Below are positions 1 through 9,938 of a stretch of 64,000 nt of DNA, one piece after another (position 1 is the first letter of the stretch; each line of letters starts with the position of its first letter). Made by a program: the position numbers and the translations under genes. This stretch comes from Erythrobacter sp. (GTDB lineage: Bacteria > Pseudomonadota > Alphaproteobacteria > Sphingomonadales > Sphingomonadaceae): NCBI RefSeq assembly GCF_024305245.1, contig NZ_JAMWYX010000003.1:124001-188000 (forward strand), written 5' to 3'. The notes under the pieces were generated by a model, which was not told the DNA's origin, did not search any database, and saw only the letters and a list, made by a program, of their open reading frames with translations.

Positions 1-125
1 ACTACGGCTGGGAGCGCAACAAGGGCTATGGCACGCCCGAACACATGGAAGCGCTGCGGCTGCACGGCGCAACCCCGCTGCACCGCCGCAGCTTCGCCCC
101 GGTGGCACAAGGCCAGCTGATCTGA
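1..125 (+). CDS. rnhB: Ribonuclease HII, C-terminal end (partial)
   Basis: The reading frame enters from the left edge (first full codon at base 3) and ends at TGA 123-125, giving the last 40 residues. The segment [18 protein letters not shown] followed by HRRSFAPV is the conserved tail of RNase HII, which removes ribonucleotides and RNA primers from RNA-DNA hybrids. The catalytic N-terminal part lies outside the window. Lying just before a CcrM methylase gene is, from memory, a common arrangement in alphaproteobacteria and supports the call. Confidence 0.85.
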   Translation, partial: YGWERNKGYGTPEHMEALRLHGATPLHRRSFAPVAQGQLI

Positions 126-158
126 TCGGAAAAACCGCATAGCGGAATGGCGGCGGGT

Positions 159-1522
<1,364 letters not shown>

Positions 1523-1539
1523 TCCGTGCAGCCAAAGCC

Positions 1540-2652
1540 ATGACCGGCAACGTCTATCTCCACCCGATCACGCTCGTTTCCGGCCCGCAGGCGGTTGAGG
1601 GCGATGCCGTGCGGCTGGGCGGCAGCATGGTCTATGCCCGCGAATTCGCGCTGGTGCTGCGCGACGAAACCGGCGCGGCGACCCGCATCGTGACCACCGC
1701 CGCCGGAATGCCCGAGGCCATTGCCCGCCTGCCCGACACAGCCGCGCGCGAAGCCGAGCGGCAGTGGGCCAACATCAGGAAAACCCACGTGCCGCTGCAA
1801 CTGGGCACCCGTACCATCCGGCTGGATCAGCCGCAGGTGATGGGAATCCTCAACGTCACGCCCGACAGTTTCTCTGACGGCGGGCAGCATGAGGATCTGC
1901 AGGCCGGGCGCGATCATGCTGCGGCGATGCTGGAGGCGGGCGCGTCGATCATCGACATCGGCGGCGAAAGCACGCGGCCCGGCGCTGCGGCGACGTTCGA
2001 GGACGAGGAAATCCGCCGCGTGGTTCCGGCCGTGGAATATTGCGCCGCAATGGGCGGCGCGATCAGCGTCGATACCCGCCGCGCAGGCGTGTTGGCCGCC
2101 GCATTGGCAGCGGGCGCGCATATGGCAAACGACGTGTCGGCGCTGCGCTATGACCCGCGCAGTATCGAAGTGGTGGCCGAGGCCGCGTGCCCGGTGGTGC
2201 TGATGCATGCCCCCGGCGCGGGCGAGGATCTTCACGCAGGTGCCAAATATGCCGACGTGGTGAGCGAGGTGTTCGACTTCCTCAAACTTGCCCGCGACCG
2301 CGCGATTGCGGCGGGGGTGGCAGAAGCGCGGATCATCTGCGATCCCGGCGTCGGCTTCGGCAAGTCGCTGGGCGAGAATCTCGCGCTGATCAACGCCCTG
2401 CCGCTGTTCCATTCGCTGGGCAGCCCGATCCTGCTGGGCGCCAGCCGCAAGCGGATGATAGGTGCGCTGTCTACCGAGGAAGCCGCCGGGCAGCGGCTCG
2501 CCGGTTCGATCGCTCTGGCGGTGAAGGGAATGGAGGCAGGCATCCATCTGCTGCGCGCCCATGACGTCGCCGAAACGGTGCAGGCGCGCAACGTGTGGCG
2601 CGGGCTGAAGGACGCAAGCCTGACCGACTTTTCGCAATTGCCGCCGCTGTAA
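1540..2652 (+). CDS. folP: Dihydropteroate synthase
   Basis: It condenses p-aminobenzoate with hydroxymethyl-dihydropterin diphosphate in folate synthesis and is the sulfonamide target. The DHPS signature MGILNVTPDSFSDGG starts near residue 100, followed by DIGGESTRPGA, a DPGVGFGK loop and the C-terminal GASRKRMIG motif. The protein is 370 residues, about 90 longer than classical DHPS, because of an N-terminal extension before the TIM barrel. The ATG at 1540 lies 17 bases after the ccrM stop, so the two genes may be co-transcribed. No other folate gene is in the window. Confidence 0.93.
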   Translation: MTGNVYLHPITLVSGPQAVEGDAVRLGGSMVYAREFALVLRDETGAATRIVTTAAGMPEAIARLPDTAAREAERQWANIRKTHVPLQLGTRTIRLDQPQVMGILNVTPDSFSDGGQHEDLQAGRDHAAAMLEAGASIIDIGGESTRPGAAATFEDEEIRRVVPAVEYCAAMGGAISVDTRRAGVLAAALAAGAHMANDVSALRYDPRSIEVVAEAACPVVLMHAPGAGEDLHAGAKYADVVSEVFDFLKLARDRAIAAGVAEARIICDPGVGFGKSLGENLALINALPLFHSLGSPILLGASRKRMIGALSTEEAAGQRLAGSIALAVKGMEAGIHLLRAHDVAETVQARNVWRGLKDASLTDFSQLPPL

Positions 2653-2711
2653 AGCCAAGGCTTACCGCCGGGCGCGTCCGCGGGGATGTCTGCAGAGCAA
2701 TGTTCTCGAAA

Positions 2712-2727
2712 TGTTTCACGTGAAACA
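2712..2727. other. parS centromere site (ParB-binding)
   Basis: The perfect 16-bp palindrome TGTTTCACGTGAAACA lies in the 116-base space between folP and the SDR gene. It matches the chromosomal parS consensus bound by ParB exactly. parS sites usually cluster near the replication origin, so this site suggests the window is origin-proximal. parA and parB themselves are not here. I saw no second copy in the window. Confidence 0.88.
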
Positions 2728-2768
2728 TTTTCGGCCATGTTGGATTTGCGTTTAAAAACGCCTTAAGT

Positions 2769-3539
2769 TCAAAGGGTAAATCCGCCGTCGGACACCATCA
2801 CGTGCCCGGTAATGTTGGAAGCCGCATCGCTCAGCAGGTAAAGGATGCTGTCGGCCATTTCCTCTGACGTGGCAAAACGGCCGAGCGGCGTGGTCTTGGC
2901 CATGGCCTTGATCGTCGCCTCGCGGCCGATTGCTGCGACCGAAGCTGCGAAGTCCTCGCCGCTTTCCCAGATCGCGGTATCCACTCCGCCCGGTGCAATG
3001 GCGTTGACGCGGATGCCCTTGCGCGCGCTTTCCATGGCCGCGATCCGCGCCATGTGGGCGACCGCTGCCTTGGATACGCCATAGGGGCCAATGCCCGCGA
3101 CCGGCTTAATCCCGGTGACGGACGCGACGACCACTGCGCTGCCGCCCTTTCCAGCCATCGCCCGCAGTGACGCGGCCAGCGTCAGGAACGCGCCGTCTAG
3201 GTTGACCGCCATGACGCGGCGCCACTCGGCCAAGGAAATCTCCGCAATCGCTCCGCCTGAACCGATCCCGGCATTGACCACCGCATGATCGAGGCCGCTC
3301 ATCTGCGGTTCGAGCGATTGCCACAACGCCTCGTCCGCGACGCTGCCGGTGATGCGCTGCACCGCGCATCCGGAATGTTCCGATAGGTCGAGCGCATCCA
3401 GCCCTGCGCCATCGACATCGACCAGATACAGCCGCGCCGCACCGCGCGCCGCCAGCGCCCGCGCGCAGGCCGCGCCGATCCCCGATGCTGCCCCGGTCAC
3501 GAGCGCGCTGCGCCCGGCAAAGTCCTGAATAATTGTCAT
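2769..3539 (-). CDS. SDR family NAD(P)-dependent oxidoreductase
   Basis: A 256-residue classical short-chain dehydrogenase/reductase. The cofactor motif GAASGIG is at residues 16-22, NAGIG follows the fourth strand, and the catalytic YGVSK (YxxxK) lies near residue 155. The C-terminal segment ITGHVMVSDGGFTL is typical of the family. The Asp ending the second strand (YLVDVD) suggests a preference for NAD(H). The substrate cannot be told from sequence. The gene starts 31 bases downstream of the response-regulator stop on the same strand, so they may share a transcript. Confidence 0.85.
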   Translation of the reverse strand: MTIIQDFAGRSALVTGAASGIGAACARALAARGAARLYLVDVDGAGLDALDLSEHSGCAVQRITGSVADEALWQSLEPQMSGLDHAVVNAGIGSGGAIAEISLAEWRRVMAVNLDGAFLTLAASLRAMAGKGGSAVVVASVTGIKPVAGIGPYGVSKAAVAHMARIAAMESARKGIRVNAIAPGGVDTAIWESGEDFAASVAAIGREATIKAMAKTTPLGRFATSEEMADSILYLLSDAASNITGHVMVSDGGFTL

Positions 3540-3570
3540 GCCATCGGGCTAGGCCCGCAAGGCTCGCCGA

Positions 3571-5016
3571 TCAAGCCGCGTTGTCGATGCCCAGATCGGA
3601 AAGCTTGCGATACAATGTCGAGCGCCCGATGCCGAGCCGCCGCGCGACTTCGGTCATGCGCCCGCGATAATGCCCGATGGCGAGGCGGATCACGTCGGCT
3701 TCGATATCTTCCAGCGGGCGCAGGTTGCCGTCTTCGGTGTAGAGCATGATGCCCACGCCTTCATGCGCGCTGGCGATGGTGACGCTGCCCTGCTCGCCCA
3801 GCATCTCGGACAATTGCGGGAAGCTGTCGGCTGTCAGCGTGTTGCCTTCGCAATAGACCGCAGCGCGGAACAGGACCGATTGCAACTGGCGGACATTGCC
3901 CGGCCAATCATAGGCAGCCAGCAGCGCCAGCGCGCTGTCGGATACCGAAAGATGCAGAAGGCCCGGTTGTTCGCCGATCCGGGCGAGGAAATGGCGGGTC
4001 AGCGCAGGGATATCGCCGGTGCGTTCGCGCAAGGGCGGCAGGTGGATGCGGGTCGCCCCCAGCCGCTCGGCAAGGGCGGCGTCGAAATGGCCGCTTTGCA
4101 CCAGCCGGTCGAGCCCGGCATTACTCGTCACCAGCAGCCGCACGTCGACACGAAAGCCATAGCTCGCGCCCACAGGGCGGATGATGCCGCTGCTCAGTGC
4201 TTCGGCCAGCCGCTGTTGCAGCGCCGGGGTCAGCCGGTCGATATCGTCGAGGATCAGGGTGCCGCCGTCGCAATGCTGGAACGCGCCGATCTGGCGGTCG
4301 AAGGCACCGGGGAAGCTGCCGGGCTCGTGTCCGAACAGCACCGATTCGATCGAACCAACGGGCACGCTGGCAAGATTGATGATCCGCAGCGCTTCCTTGG
4401 TGCGCGGGCTGGCCCCGTGCATTGCGCGCATCAGCATTTCCTTGCCGGTGCCGGTTTCGCCTTCGATCAACACATGGCCCTGACCGCGCGCGGCCTTGGC
4501 GGCCTGCGCCAAGGCGGTGCGGAATTGCGGGGCGGTGCCGATCATCGCATCGAAATCGAGGCTGGCCGACATCTTCTCGGTCAGCGGGGCGAGCTCGTCG
4601 CGCGGGGATTCGCGGGTGGTGACGCTGCGCAGGGCTTCCATCAACCGGTCGGGCGATACCGGCTTCACCAGATAATCGCTGGCCCCTGCGCGCATCGCTT
4701 CGACCGCAAGCAGCGGCGATGCACTGGTGGTAAGCATCAGGATCGGCAAGGCTGGGCGGCGGGATTTCAGTTCGGCAATCAGCGTGCAGGCGTCATCGCC
4801 CGGCACCCACTGATCGAGCAGAATGGCGGAAAGCTGCATTCCTTCGCGCGTGCCGAGCATGGCAATCGCGGTTTCGGCATCGGGCGCGACGATCGTGCGC
4901 CATCCGTGGCGCGCTGCGATCGCAGTGATCAGCCGCGACTGGGCAGGCTCATCATCGATCAGCATCACGATTCGCGCGTCGCTTTGTGCCTCGGGGTGGC
5001 AATCAATATCCGCCAT
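3571..5016 (-). CDS. NtrC-family response regulator with degenerate sigma-54 loop
   Basis: A 481-residue protein with three domains. A receiver domain occupies about residues 14-135, with acidic D21/D22, phospho-acceptor D68 and the Lys in YLVKPVSP. An AAA+ domain has Walker A GETGTGKE, and a Fis-type helix-turn-helix lies at the end (MTEVARRLGIGRSTLYRKL). The sigma-54-contacting GAFTGA loop reads GSFPGA (4303-4320) and the Walker B region reads LILDDID instead of the usual LDEI. It therefore may not activate sigma-54 RNA polymerase in the usual way. The start was set at ATG 5016, just before the receiver domain; the frame is open further upstream to 5298. The gene is divergent from the COX4/pnt genes. 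No partner histidine kinase is in the window. Confidence 0.85.
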   Translation of the reverse strand: MADIDCHPEAQSDARIVMLIDDEPAQSRLITAIAARHGWRTIVAPDAETAIAMLGTREGMQLSAILLDQWVPGDDACTLIAELKSRRPALPILMLTTSASPLLAVEAMRAGASDYLVKPVSPDRLMEALRSVTTRESPRDELAPLTEKMSASLDFDAMIGTAPQFRTALAQAAKAARGQGHVLIEGETGTGKEMLMRAMHGASPRTKEALRIINLASVPVGSIESVLFGHEPGSFPGAFDRQIGAFQHCDGGTLILDDIDRLTPALQQRLAEALSSGIIRPVGASYGFRVDVRLLVTSNAGLDRLVQSGHFDAALAERLGATRIHLPPLRERTGDIPALTRHFLARIGEQPGLLHLSVSDSALALLAAYDWPGNVRQLQSVLFRAAVYCEGNTLTADSFPQLSEMLGEQGSVTIASAHEGVGIMLYTEDGNLRPLEDIEADVIRLAIGHYRGRMTEVARRLGIGRSTLYRKLSDLGIDNAA

Positions 5017-5286
5017 CAGACATGTCGCTCGCTTTTCCTGGGGCCGAACCAATATGTTCCGGACTGACACAAGCCTTTCCATAGGACGCGTGGGTAAAGA
5101 CGGGATTAAGGCTGTTGTGCGGGCTTGCCGGACCGCGGCAGTGTGCGGCATGCTGCCTGTTGTTAATGGTGACTTGAGCGCAGCGCCTTGCTCCGATACG
5201 GGAGCAGGCAGAAAATCCGCCGCGGCCGGTTTTGCTGCAACCAATCGGCGCCTGCGGTGTTCAGGAACCCAAGGGGAAGAGACGAA

Positions 5287-5409
5287 ATGACCTCTCACGA
5301 CATGAAAAAGGCCGAGGCGACCTATGGTGGCTTCATGAGCACGCTCAAGTGGGCTGTGCCGGTGATTGCGGTGATCGTTGCGATCGTCGTCATGCTGATC
5401 GCCGATTAA
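5287..5409 (+). CDS. aa3-type cytochrome c oxidase subunit IV
   Basis: A 40-residue protein made of a short polar start (MTSHDMKKAEATYGGF) and one membrane helix (WAVPVIAVIVAIVVMLIAD). This is the pattern of the tiny bacterial aa3-oxidase subunit IV family. An AAGGGGAAG ribosome site precedes ATG 5287. It ends 12 bases before pntAA, an arrangement I recall from other sphingomonads. The catalytic oxidase subunits are elsewhere, so an accessory or assembly role is inferred from the family only. Confidence 0.8.
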   Translation: MTSHDMKKAEATYGGFMSTLKWAVPVIAVIVAIVVMLIAD

Positions 5410-5421
5410 GGCGCGGCGGGG

Positions 5422-6546
5422 GTGAAAATCGCAATCCTGAAGGAGCGCGCGTCGGGGGAGACGCGCGTTGCCGCCACGCCGGAAACGGCCAAGAAATTCG
5501 CAGCCCTAGGCCTGACGGTCGCGGTGGAGGCAGGGGCAGGGGTGATCGCTTCGATCACCGACGATGCCTATGCCGAAGCGGGCGTAACGCTTGGCAATGC
5601 GGCGGCGACGGTGAAGGATGCCGATATCGTGCTGGGCATTCAGGCGCCCGATGTGGCGCTGTTGAAGGGCGCGAAGCCCGGTGCCTGGGTGGCGGCTTTG
5701 TTCGATCCGTTTACGAACCGCGCGGTGGTGGATGCCTATGCCGCCGCCGGTTTCGAGGCGTTGAGCATGGAATTCATGCCGCGCATCACCCGCGCGCAAT
5801 CGATGGATGTGCTGTCCTCGCAGTCGAACCTTGCCGGATACAAGGCGGTGCTGGCAGCCGCGGATGTCTATGGCCGCGCCTTTCCGATGATGATGACGGC
5901 GGCTGGCACAGTGCAGGCTGCGCGCGCCTTCATCATGGGTGTGGGCGTTGCGGGCCTTCAAGCGATTGCGACTGCCCGCCGGTTGGGCGCGCAGGTTTCC
6001 GCGACCGACGTGCGCTCGGCCACCAAGGAACAGATCCAGTCGCTGGGTGCGAAGCCGATCTTCGTGGAAAATGTCGCGGGGATCGAAGGCGAAGGTTCGG
6101 GCGGCTATGCCACCGAAATGAGCGAGGAATACCAGAAGGCGCAGGCCGAACTGGTGTCCAGCCACATCGCCAAGCAGGACATCGTCATCACCACCGCGCT
6201 GATTCCGGGCCGCGCAGCCCCGCGGCTGATCACCGATGCGCAGATCGCGACGATGAAGCCGGGCAGCGTGATCTTCGATCTCGCCGTGGCGCAGGGCGGC
6301 AACGTCGAAGGTTCTGTGCCGGATCAGGTCGTGGTGAAACACGGCGTCAACATCATCGGCTTTTCGAACACGCCTGCGCACCTGCCCGCCGACGCATCGG
6401 CGCTGTTCGCACGCAACCACTACAACTTCCTCAGCGCCTTCTGGGACAAGGAGGCTGGCAAGCCGATGCTGGACGAGGAAATCGGGGGCGCGATCCGCCT
6501 GACGCAGGGCGGGAAAGTCGTGAACGAACGGCTTCTGGGGGCTTAA
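5422..6546 (+). CDS. pntAA: NAD(P) transhydrogenase subunit alpha, part 1
   Basis: The 374-residue soluble NAD(H)-binding domain I of the proton-translocating transhydrogenase, which uses the proton gradient to drive hydride transfer from NADH to NADP+. The start MKIAILKERASGETRVAATPETAKKF and the later RAAPRLIT and MKPGSVIFDLAVAQGGN are diagnostic of the family. Translation begins at GTG 5422. The alpha subunit is split in this organism, with the membrane part encoded by the next gene 3 bases on, as in Rhodospirillum rubrum. Confidence 0.93.
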   Translation: MKIAILKERASGETRVAATPETAKKFAALGLTVAVEAGAGVIASITDDAYAEAGVTLGNAAATVKDADIVLGIQAPDVALLKGAKPGAWVAALFDPFTNRAVVDAYAAAGFEALSMEFMPRITRAQSMDVLSSQSNLAGYKAVLAAADVYGRAFPMMMTAAGTVQAARAFIMGVGVAGLQAIATARRLGAQVSATDVRSATKEQIQSLGAKPIFVENVAGIEGEGSGGYATEMSEEYQKAQAELVSSHIAKQDIVITTALIPGRAAPRLITDAQIATMKPGSVIFDLAVAQGGNVEGSVPDQVVVKHGVNIIGFSNTPAHLPADASALFARNHYNFLSAFWDKEAGKPMLDEEIGGAIRLTQGGKVVNERLLGA

Positions 6547-6549
6547 ATC

Positions 6550-6831
6550 ATGGATTTCATCTCAATTCTCAGCATCTTCGTGCTGGCCTGCTTTGTGGGC
6601 TATTACGTGGTCTGGTCGGTGACCCCGGCGCTGCACACCCCGCTGATGGCGGTGACCAATGCGATTTCGTCGGTGATCATCGTCGGCGCGCTGATCGCGG
6701 CGGCCGAGGCGCAGAGTCCGGTAGCAAAATATCTCGGCCTGTTCGGGGTGGTGCTTGCCAGCATCAATATCTTCGGCGGGTTCGCCGTGACGCAGCGCAT
6801 GCTCGCGATGTACAAGAAAAAGGGGAAGTAA
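6550..6831 (+). CDS. pntAB: NAD(P) transhydrogenase subunit alpha, part 2 (membrane)
   Basis: A 93-residue hydrophobic protein with about three membrane helices, corresponding to the C-terminal membrane part of transhydrogenase alpha. The motif VTPALHTPLMAVTNAIS is the family signature and helps form the proton channel with the beta subunit. It lies between pntAA and pntB with 3-base gaps on both sides, so a single operon is clear. Confidence 0.93.
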   Translation: MDFISILSIFVLACFVGYYVVWSVTPALHTPLMAVTNAISSVIIVGALIAAAEAQSPVAKYLGLFGVVLASINIFGGFAVTQRMLAMYKKKGK

Positions 6832-6834
6832 GAG

Positions 6835-8292
6835 ATGAGCTTCTCCATCCTTGCCGCCGGAGCTTCCGGCGAAGGCGCAGTGCCCGCATGGGCAATGCTG
6901 GCCTATCTTGCATCGGGCGTGTTCTTCATCCTCGCGCTGCGCGGCCTCTCCAGCCCGGCGACCAGTCAGGCGGGCAACCGCAATGGCATGATCGGCATGG
7001 CGGTGGCGGTGATCACGACGCTGGTCACCCACGAGATCGCCAACATAATCGAAATCGCCATCGCCATTTTCCTTGGCGCGATCATCGGTGTCACCGTGGC
7101 GCGGCGTATTGCCATGACGGCGATGCCGGAACTGGTCGCGGGCTTCCACAGCCTCGTCGGTCTGGCGGCGGTCGTGGTGGGCTTTGCCGCATGGCTCAAC
7201 CCGGCGGCGTTCGGGATTACAGATAGCCTTGACCAGATCCTCGCGGTCAGCCGCGTGGAACTCGGCCTCGGCATTGCGATCGGGGCGATCACGTTCTCCG
7301 GCTCGATTATCGCGTTTCTCAAGCTTTCGGGCCGGATGGGCGGTTCGCCGATCATGCTGCCGGGGCGGCATGTCATCAATCTCGGCACGCTGGTGGCGAT
7401 CATTGCATTGATCGGGCTCTACACCGTCTCGCCCGATGGTGGCGCGGGTGAGGGCTGGATGATCCTGGCCATCGCACTGCTGGCCTTCATCATCGGTTTC
7501 CTGCTGATCATCCCGATCGGCGGGGCGGATATGCCGGTCGTGGTGTCGATGCTGAACAGCTATTCGGGCTGGGCAGCGGCGGCGATGGGCTTCACGCTCG
7601 GCAACAGCGCGATGATCATCACCGGCGCGCTGGTCGGAAGCTCCGGCGCGATCCTCAGCTACATCATGTGCCGCGCGATGAACCGCAGCTTCATTTCGGT
7701 GATCGCGGGCGGATTCGGCGCAGCACCCGAAGCGGCAGGGGCAGGCGGCGCGCGCGAACAGCGGCCCTACAAGCAGGGCAGCGCGGAAGATGCGGCCTAC
7801 ATGCTCGAACAGGCGGAATCGGTCATCATCATCCCCGGCTACGGCATGGCGGTGGCGCAGGCCCAGCACGCGCTGCGAGAGATGGGCGACAAGCTGAAGG
7901 AAAAGGGCGTGGACGTGAAATACGCCATCCACCCCGTTGCGGGCCGGATGCCAGGGCACATGAACGTGCTGCTCGCCGAAGCCAGCGTGCCTTACGATGA
8001 AGTGTTCGAACTCGAAGACATCAACTCCGATTTCGCGCAGGCCGATGTCGCCTTCATCATCGGCGCGAACGATGTGGTGAACCCTGCGGCGAAGACCGAC
8101 AAATCCTCGCCGATCTACGGGATGCCGGTGTTCGATGTCGACAAGGCCAAGCAGGTGTTCTTCATCAAACGTTCGATGGGCGGCGTCGGCTATGCCGGAG
8201 TCGACAACGACGTGTTCTACATGAACCAGACAGTGATGCTGCTGGCCGACGCCAAGAAGATGGTCGAGGAAATCGTCAAGTCGCTCGACTGA
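6835..8292 (+). CDS. pntB: NAD(P) transhydrogenase subunit beta
   Basis: A 485-residue protein. The N-terminal two thirds contain roughly nine membrane helices; the C-terminal third is the NADP(H)-binding domain III. That domain carries GYGMAVAQAQHALREM, HPVAGRMPGHMNVLLAEA and GANDVVNPAA, all typical of PntB. A linker with several Ala/Gly repeats separates the parts. With pntAA and pntAB it completes the three-subunit enzyme that supplies NADPH. Confidence 0.94.
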   Translation: MSFSILAAGASGEGAVPAWAMLAYLASGVFFILALRGLSSPATSQAGNRNGMIGMAVAVITTLVTHEIANIIEIAIAIFLGAIIGVTVARRIAMTAMPELVAGFHSLVGLAAVVVGFAAWLNPAAFGITDSLDQILAVSRVELGLGIAIGAITFSGSIIAFLKLSGRMGGSPIMLPGRHVINLGTLVAIIALIGLYTVSPDGGAGEGWMILAIALLAFIIGFLLIIPIGGADMPVVVSMLNSYSGWAAAAMGFTLGNSAMIITGALVGSSGAILSYIMCRAMNRSFISVIAGGFGAAPEAAGAGGAREQRPYKQGSAEDAAYMLEQAESVIIIPGYGMAVAQAQHALREMGDKLKEKGVDVKYAIHPVAGRMPGHMNVLLAEASVPYDEVFELEDINSDFAQADVAFIIGANDVVNPAAKTDKSSPIYGMPVFDVDKAKQVFFIKRSMGGVGYAGVDNDVFYMNQTVMLLADAKKMVEEIVKSLD

Positions 8293-8320
8293 TGCAGGGC
8301 GCCCGGATAAAGGCGTCTGC

Positions 8321-8662
8321 ATGAGAAAGCTGCTGATCGGGATCGTGCTGCTTGGCCTGCTGGTGGGTGCTGCGGTCTATGCCGGGCTTGCCAATCCGGT
8401 GCTCGAATGGCGCGTAAAGAGCGCGCTGGTCGAGGCCGGTATCGGCGAGGCCCGCGCCGAGTGCATGGCCGGGCGCATGGTCGAGCGGCTTTCGCCGGCG
8501 CAATTGTGGAACCTGCAGCAGGGCATGGCCGCGCTGGCGGATGAGCCTGCAGGCGGTTACAGCCTCGGCGAACTCGTCAAGCGGCTCGACCGCGTCGGCG
8601 ATGGCGAGGCGGTTGCCGTGCTCACCACCAGTGCGGGGCTCTGCGCGCTGGGGGTAGGCTAG
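8321..8662 (+). CDS. Small membrane-anchored protein of unknown function
   Basis: A 113-residue protein that I do not recognise. An N-terminal hydrophobic helix (residues 3-23, LLIGIVLLGLLVGAAVYAGLA) is followed by a soluble, mostly helical region with two cysteines (in EARAECM and AGLCALG). It starts 28 bases after pntB and could be the last gene of that operon, but no functional link is visible. A periplasmic domain tethered to the inner membrane is the most likely topology. Confidence 0.6.
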   Translation: MRKLLIGIVLLGLLVGAAVYAGLANPVLEWRVKSALVEAGIGEARAECMAGRMVERLSPAQLWNLQQGMAALADEPAGGYSLGELVKRLDRVGDGEAVAVLTTSAGLCALGVG

Positions 8663-8738
8663 GGCGCGATCGGCTGACGCGCCGCTTGCTTTTCCCGCCC
8701 GCCTTGCGCCAGAGTGCGCGGCGGAGAGGGAGACAATT

Positions 8739-9938
8739 ATGAACCGATTGGCACTTGCCGCCGTGTTGCTTGCGACAGCAGCACCGCTCGCCGCCGAAAC
8801 CCACCGGGTCGAACCGGGCGAGGGCGCGGCCACCCGCTTGCAGGAGGCGCTGATCCTTGCCGCCCCCGGCGACGTGATCGAGCTTGGCGCGGGTCGCTTC
8901 ACCCTCACTGATGGCCTCAGCCTCGATGTCGACGGGGTGACGGTGCGCGGGGCGGGGATGGCAGAGACCGTGCTGGATTTCACCGATCAACAGGGCGCGG
9001 GCGAAGGGCTGCTGGTTACCAGCGACAACGTTACCTTGCGCGACTTCGCGGTCGAAAACGCCAAGGGCGACGGGATCAAGTCCAAGGGCGCCGACAACAT
9101 CATCTATGCGGGCATCCGGGTCGAATGGACCGGCGGACCCAAGGAAACCAACGGCGCCTATGGCATCTATCCGGTGGAAAGCACCGGGGTGCTGGTGCGC
9201 AACTCGATCGTTTCGGGGGCCTCGGATGCTGGCATCTATGTTGGCCAGAGCCGCGACATCTCGGTGCAGGGCAACGTGGTCAAATTCAACGTCGCCGGGA
9301 TCGAGATCGAGAACAGCCGCAATGCGTTGGTCGAAGGTAACATCGCCACCCGGAACACGGGCGGTCTACTGGTGTTCGACCTGCCCGGTCTGCCGGTAAT
9401 GAACGGCGGCAACGTGATACTGCGCAACAATATCGTGCTCGACAACGACACCCCCAACTTCGCGCCGCCCGGCAATATTGTCGCCAGCGTCCGGCGCGGC
9501 ACCGGCGTGCTGGTGATGGCAAATGACGGCGTGCTGATCGAAAACAACAGGTTCGATGGCAACGCCACCGCCCATGTCATGGTGATCGCCTATACCCAGC
9601 CCTTCGAGGATCCGCGCTACAATCCCCATGCGCGAAACGTGATGATCGGCACCAACGCCTTCGGACGCGGCGGAGATGATCCGCAGCTTGACGGCAAGGA
9701 GCAACTGCTCGCGGCCTTTGGCGGAGCGCTGCCGCCGGTGCTGTGGGACGGGTTGTCCGAAACCCCGGGCAATGCGCTGAAGATCGCGCCGGGGGTGACG
9801 GGCTGGTCGCTCAATCTGTCGCAAGTCGGTCAGAGCGTTGCCGAGGCACAGCCGGGCCCGCTGATGCTGACCCCGACTGAGAAAGCGGCCTTCCCCGAAG
9901 TCGGCGCGCCTGCGGAACTGGAGGCGCGGCTGAAGTGA
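8739..9938 (+). CDS. Exported parallel beta-helix repeat protein
   Basis: A 399-residue protein with a signal peptide (cleavage likely after APLAAE). It then has right-handed parallel beta-helix repeats rich in N, G, V and I, with rungs such as NVTLRDFAVENAKGDGI, GVLVRNSIVSGASDAGI and NALVEGNIATRNTGG. It resembles the TIGR03805-type beta-helix family, which from memory is found beside a diheme cytochrome of the TIGR03806 (SO2930-like) family, as here. The stop overlaps the next start by four bases, implying translational coupling. No pectinase catalytic residues could be assigned, so the function is unknown. Confidence 0.78.
   Translation: MNRLALAAVLLATAAPLAAETHRVEPGEGAATRLQEALILAAPGDVIELGAGRFTLTDGLSLDVDGVTVRGAGMAETVLDFTDQQGAGEGLLVTSDNVTLRDFAVENAKGDGIKSKGADNIIYAGIRVEWTGGPKETNGAYGIYPVESTGVLVRNSIVSGASDAGIYVGQSRDISVQGNVVKFNVAGIEIENSRNALVEGNIATRNTGGLLVFDLPGLPVMNGGNVILRNNIVLDNDTPNFAPPGNIVASVRRGTGVLVMANDGVLIENNRFDGNATAHVMVIAYTQPFEDPRYNPHARNVMIGTNAFGRGGDDPQLDGKEQLLAAFGGALPPVLWDGLSETPGNALKIAPGVTGWSLNLSQVGQSVAEAQPGPLMLTPTEKAAFPEVGAPAELEARLK

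Noticed and set aside
3670..5067. Plus-strand open frame opposite the response regulator
   Set aside because: No motif and no ribosome site; the minus strand carries intact REC, AAA+ and HTH domains.
6562..8322. Minus-strand open frame opposite pntAB and pntB
   Set aside because: The His/Arg/Asp-rich translation mirrors the membrane proteins on the plus strand; no family similarity.
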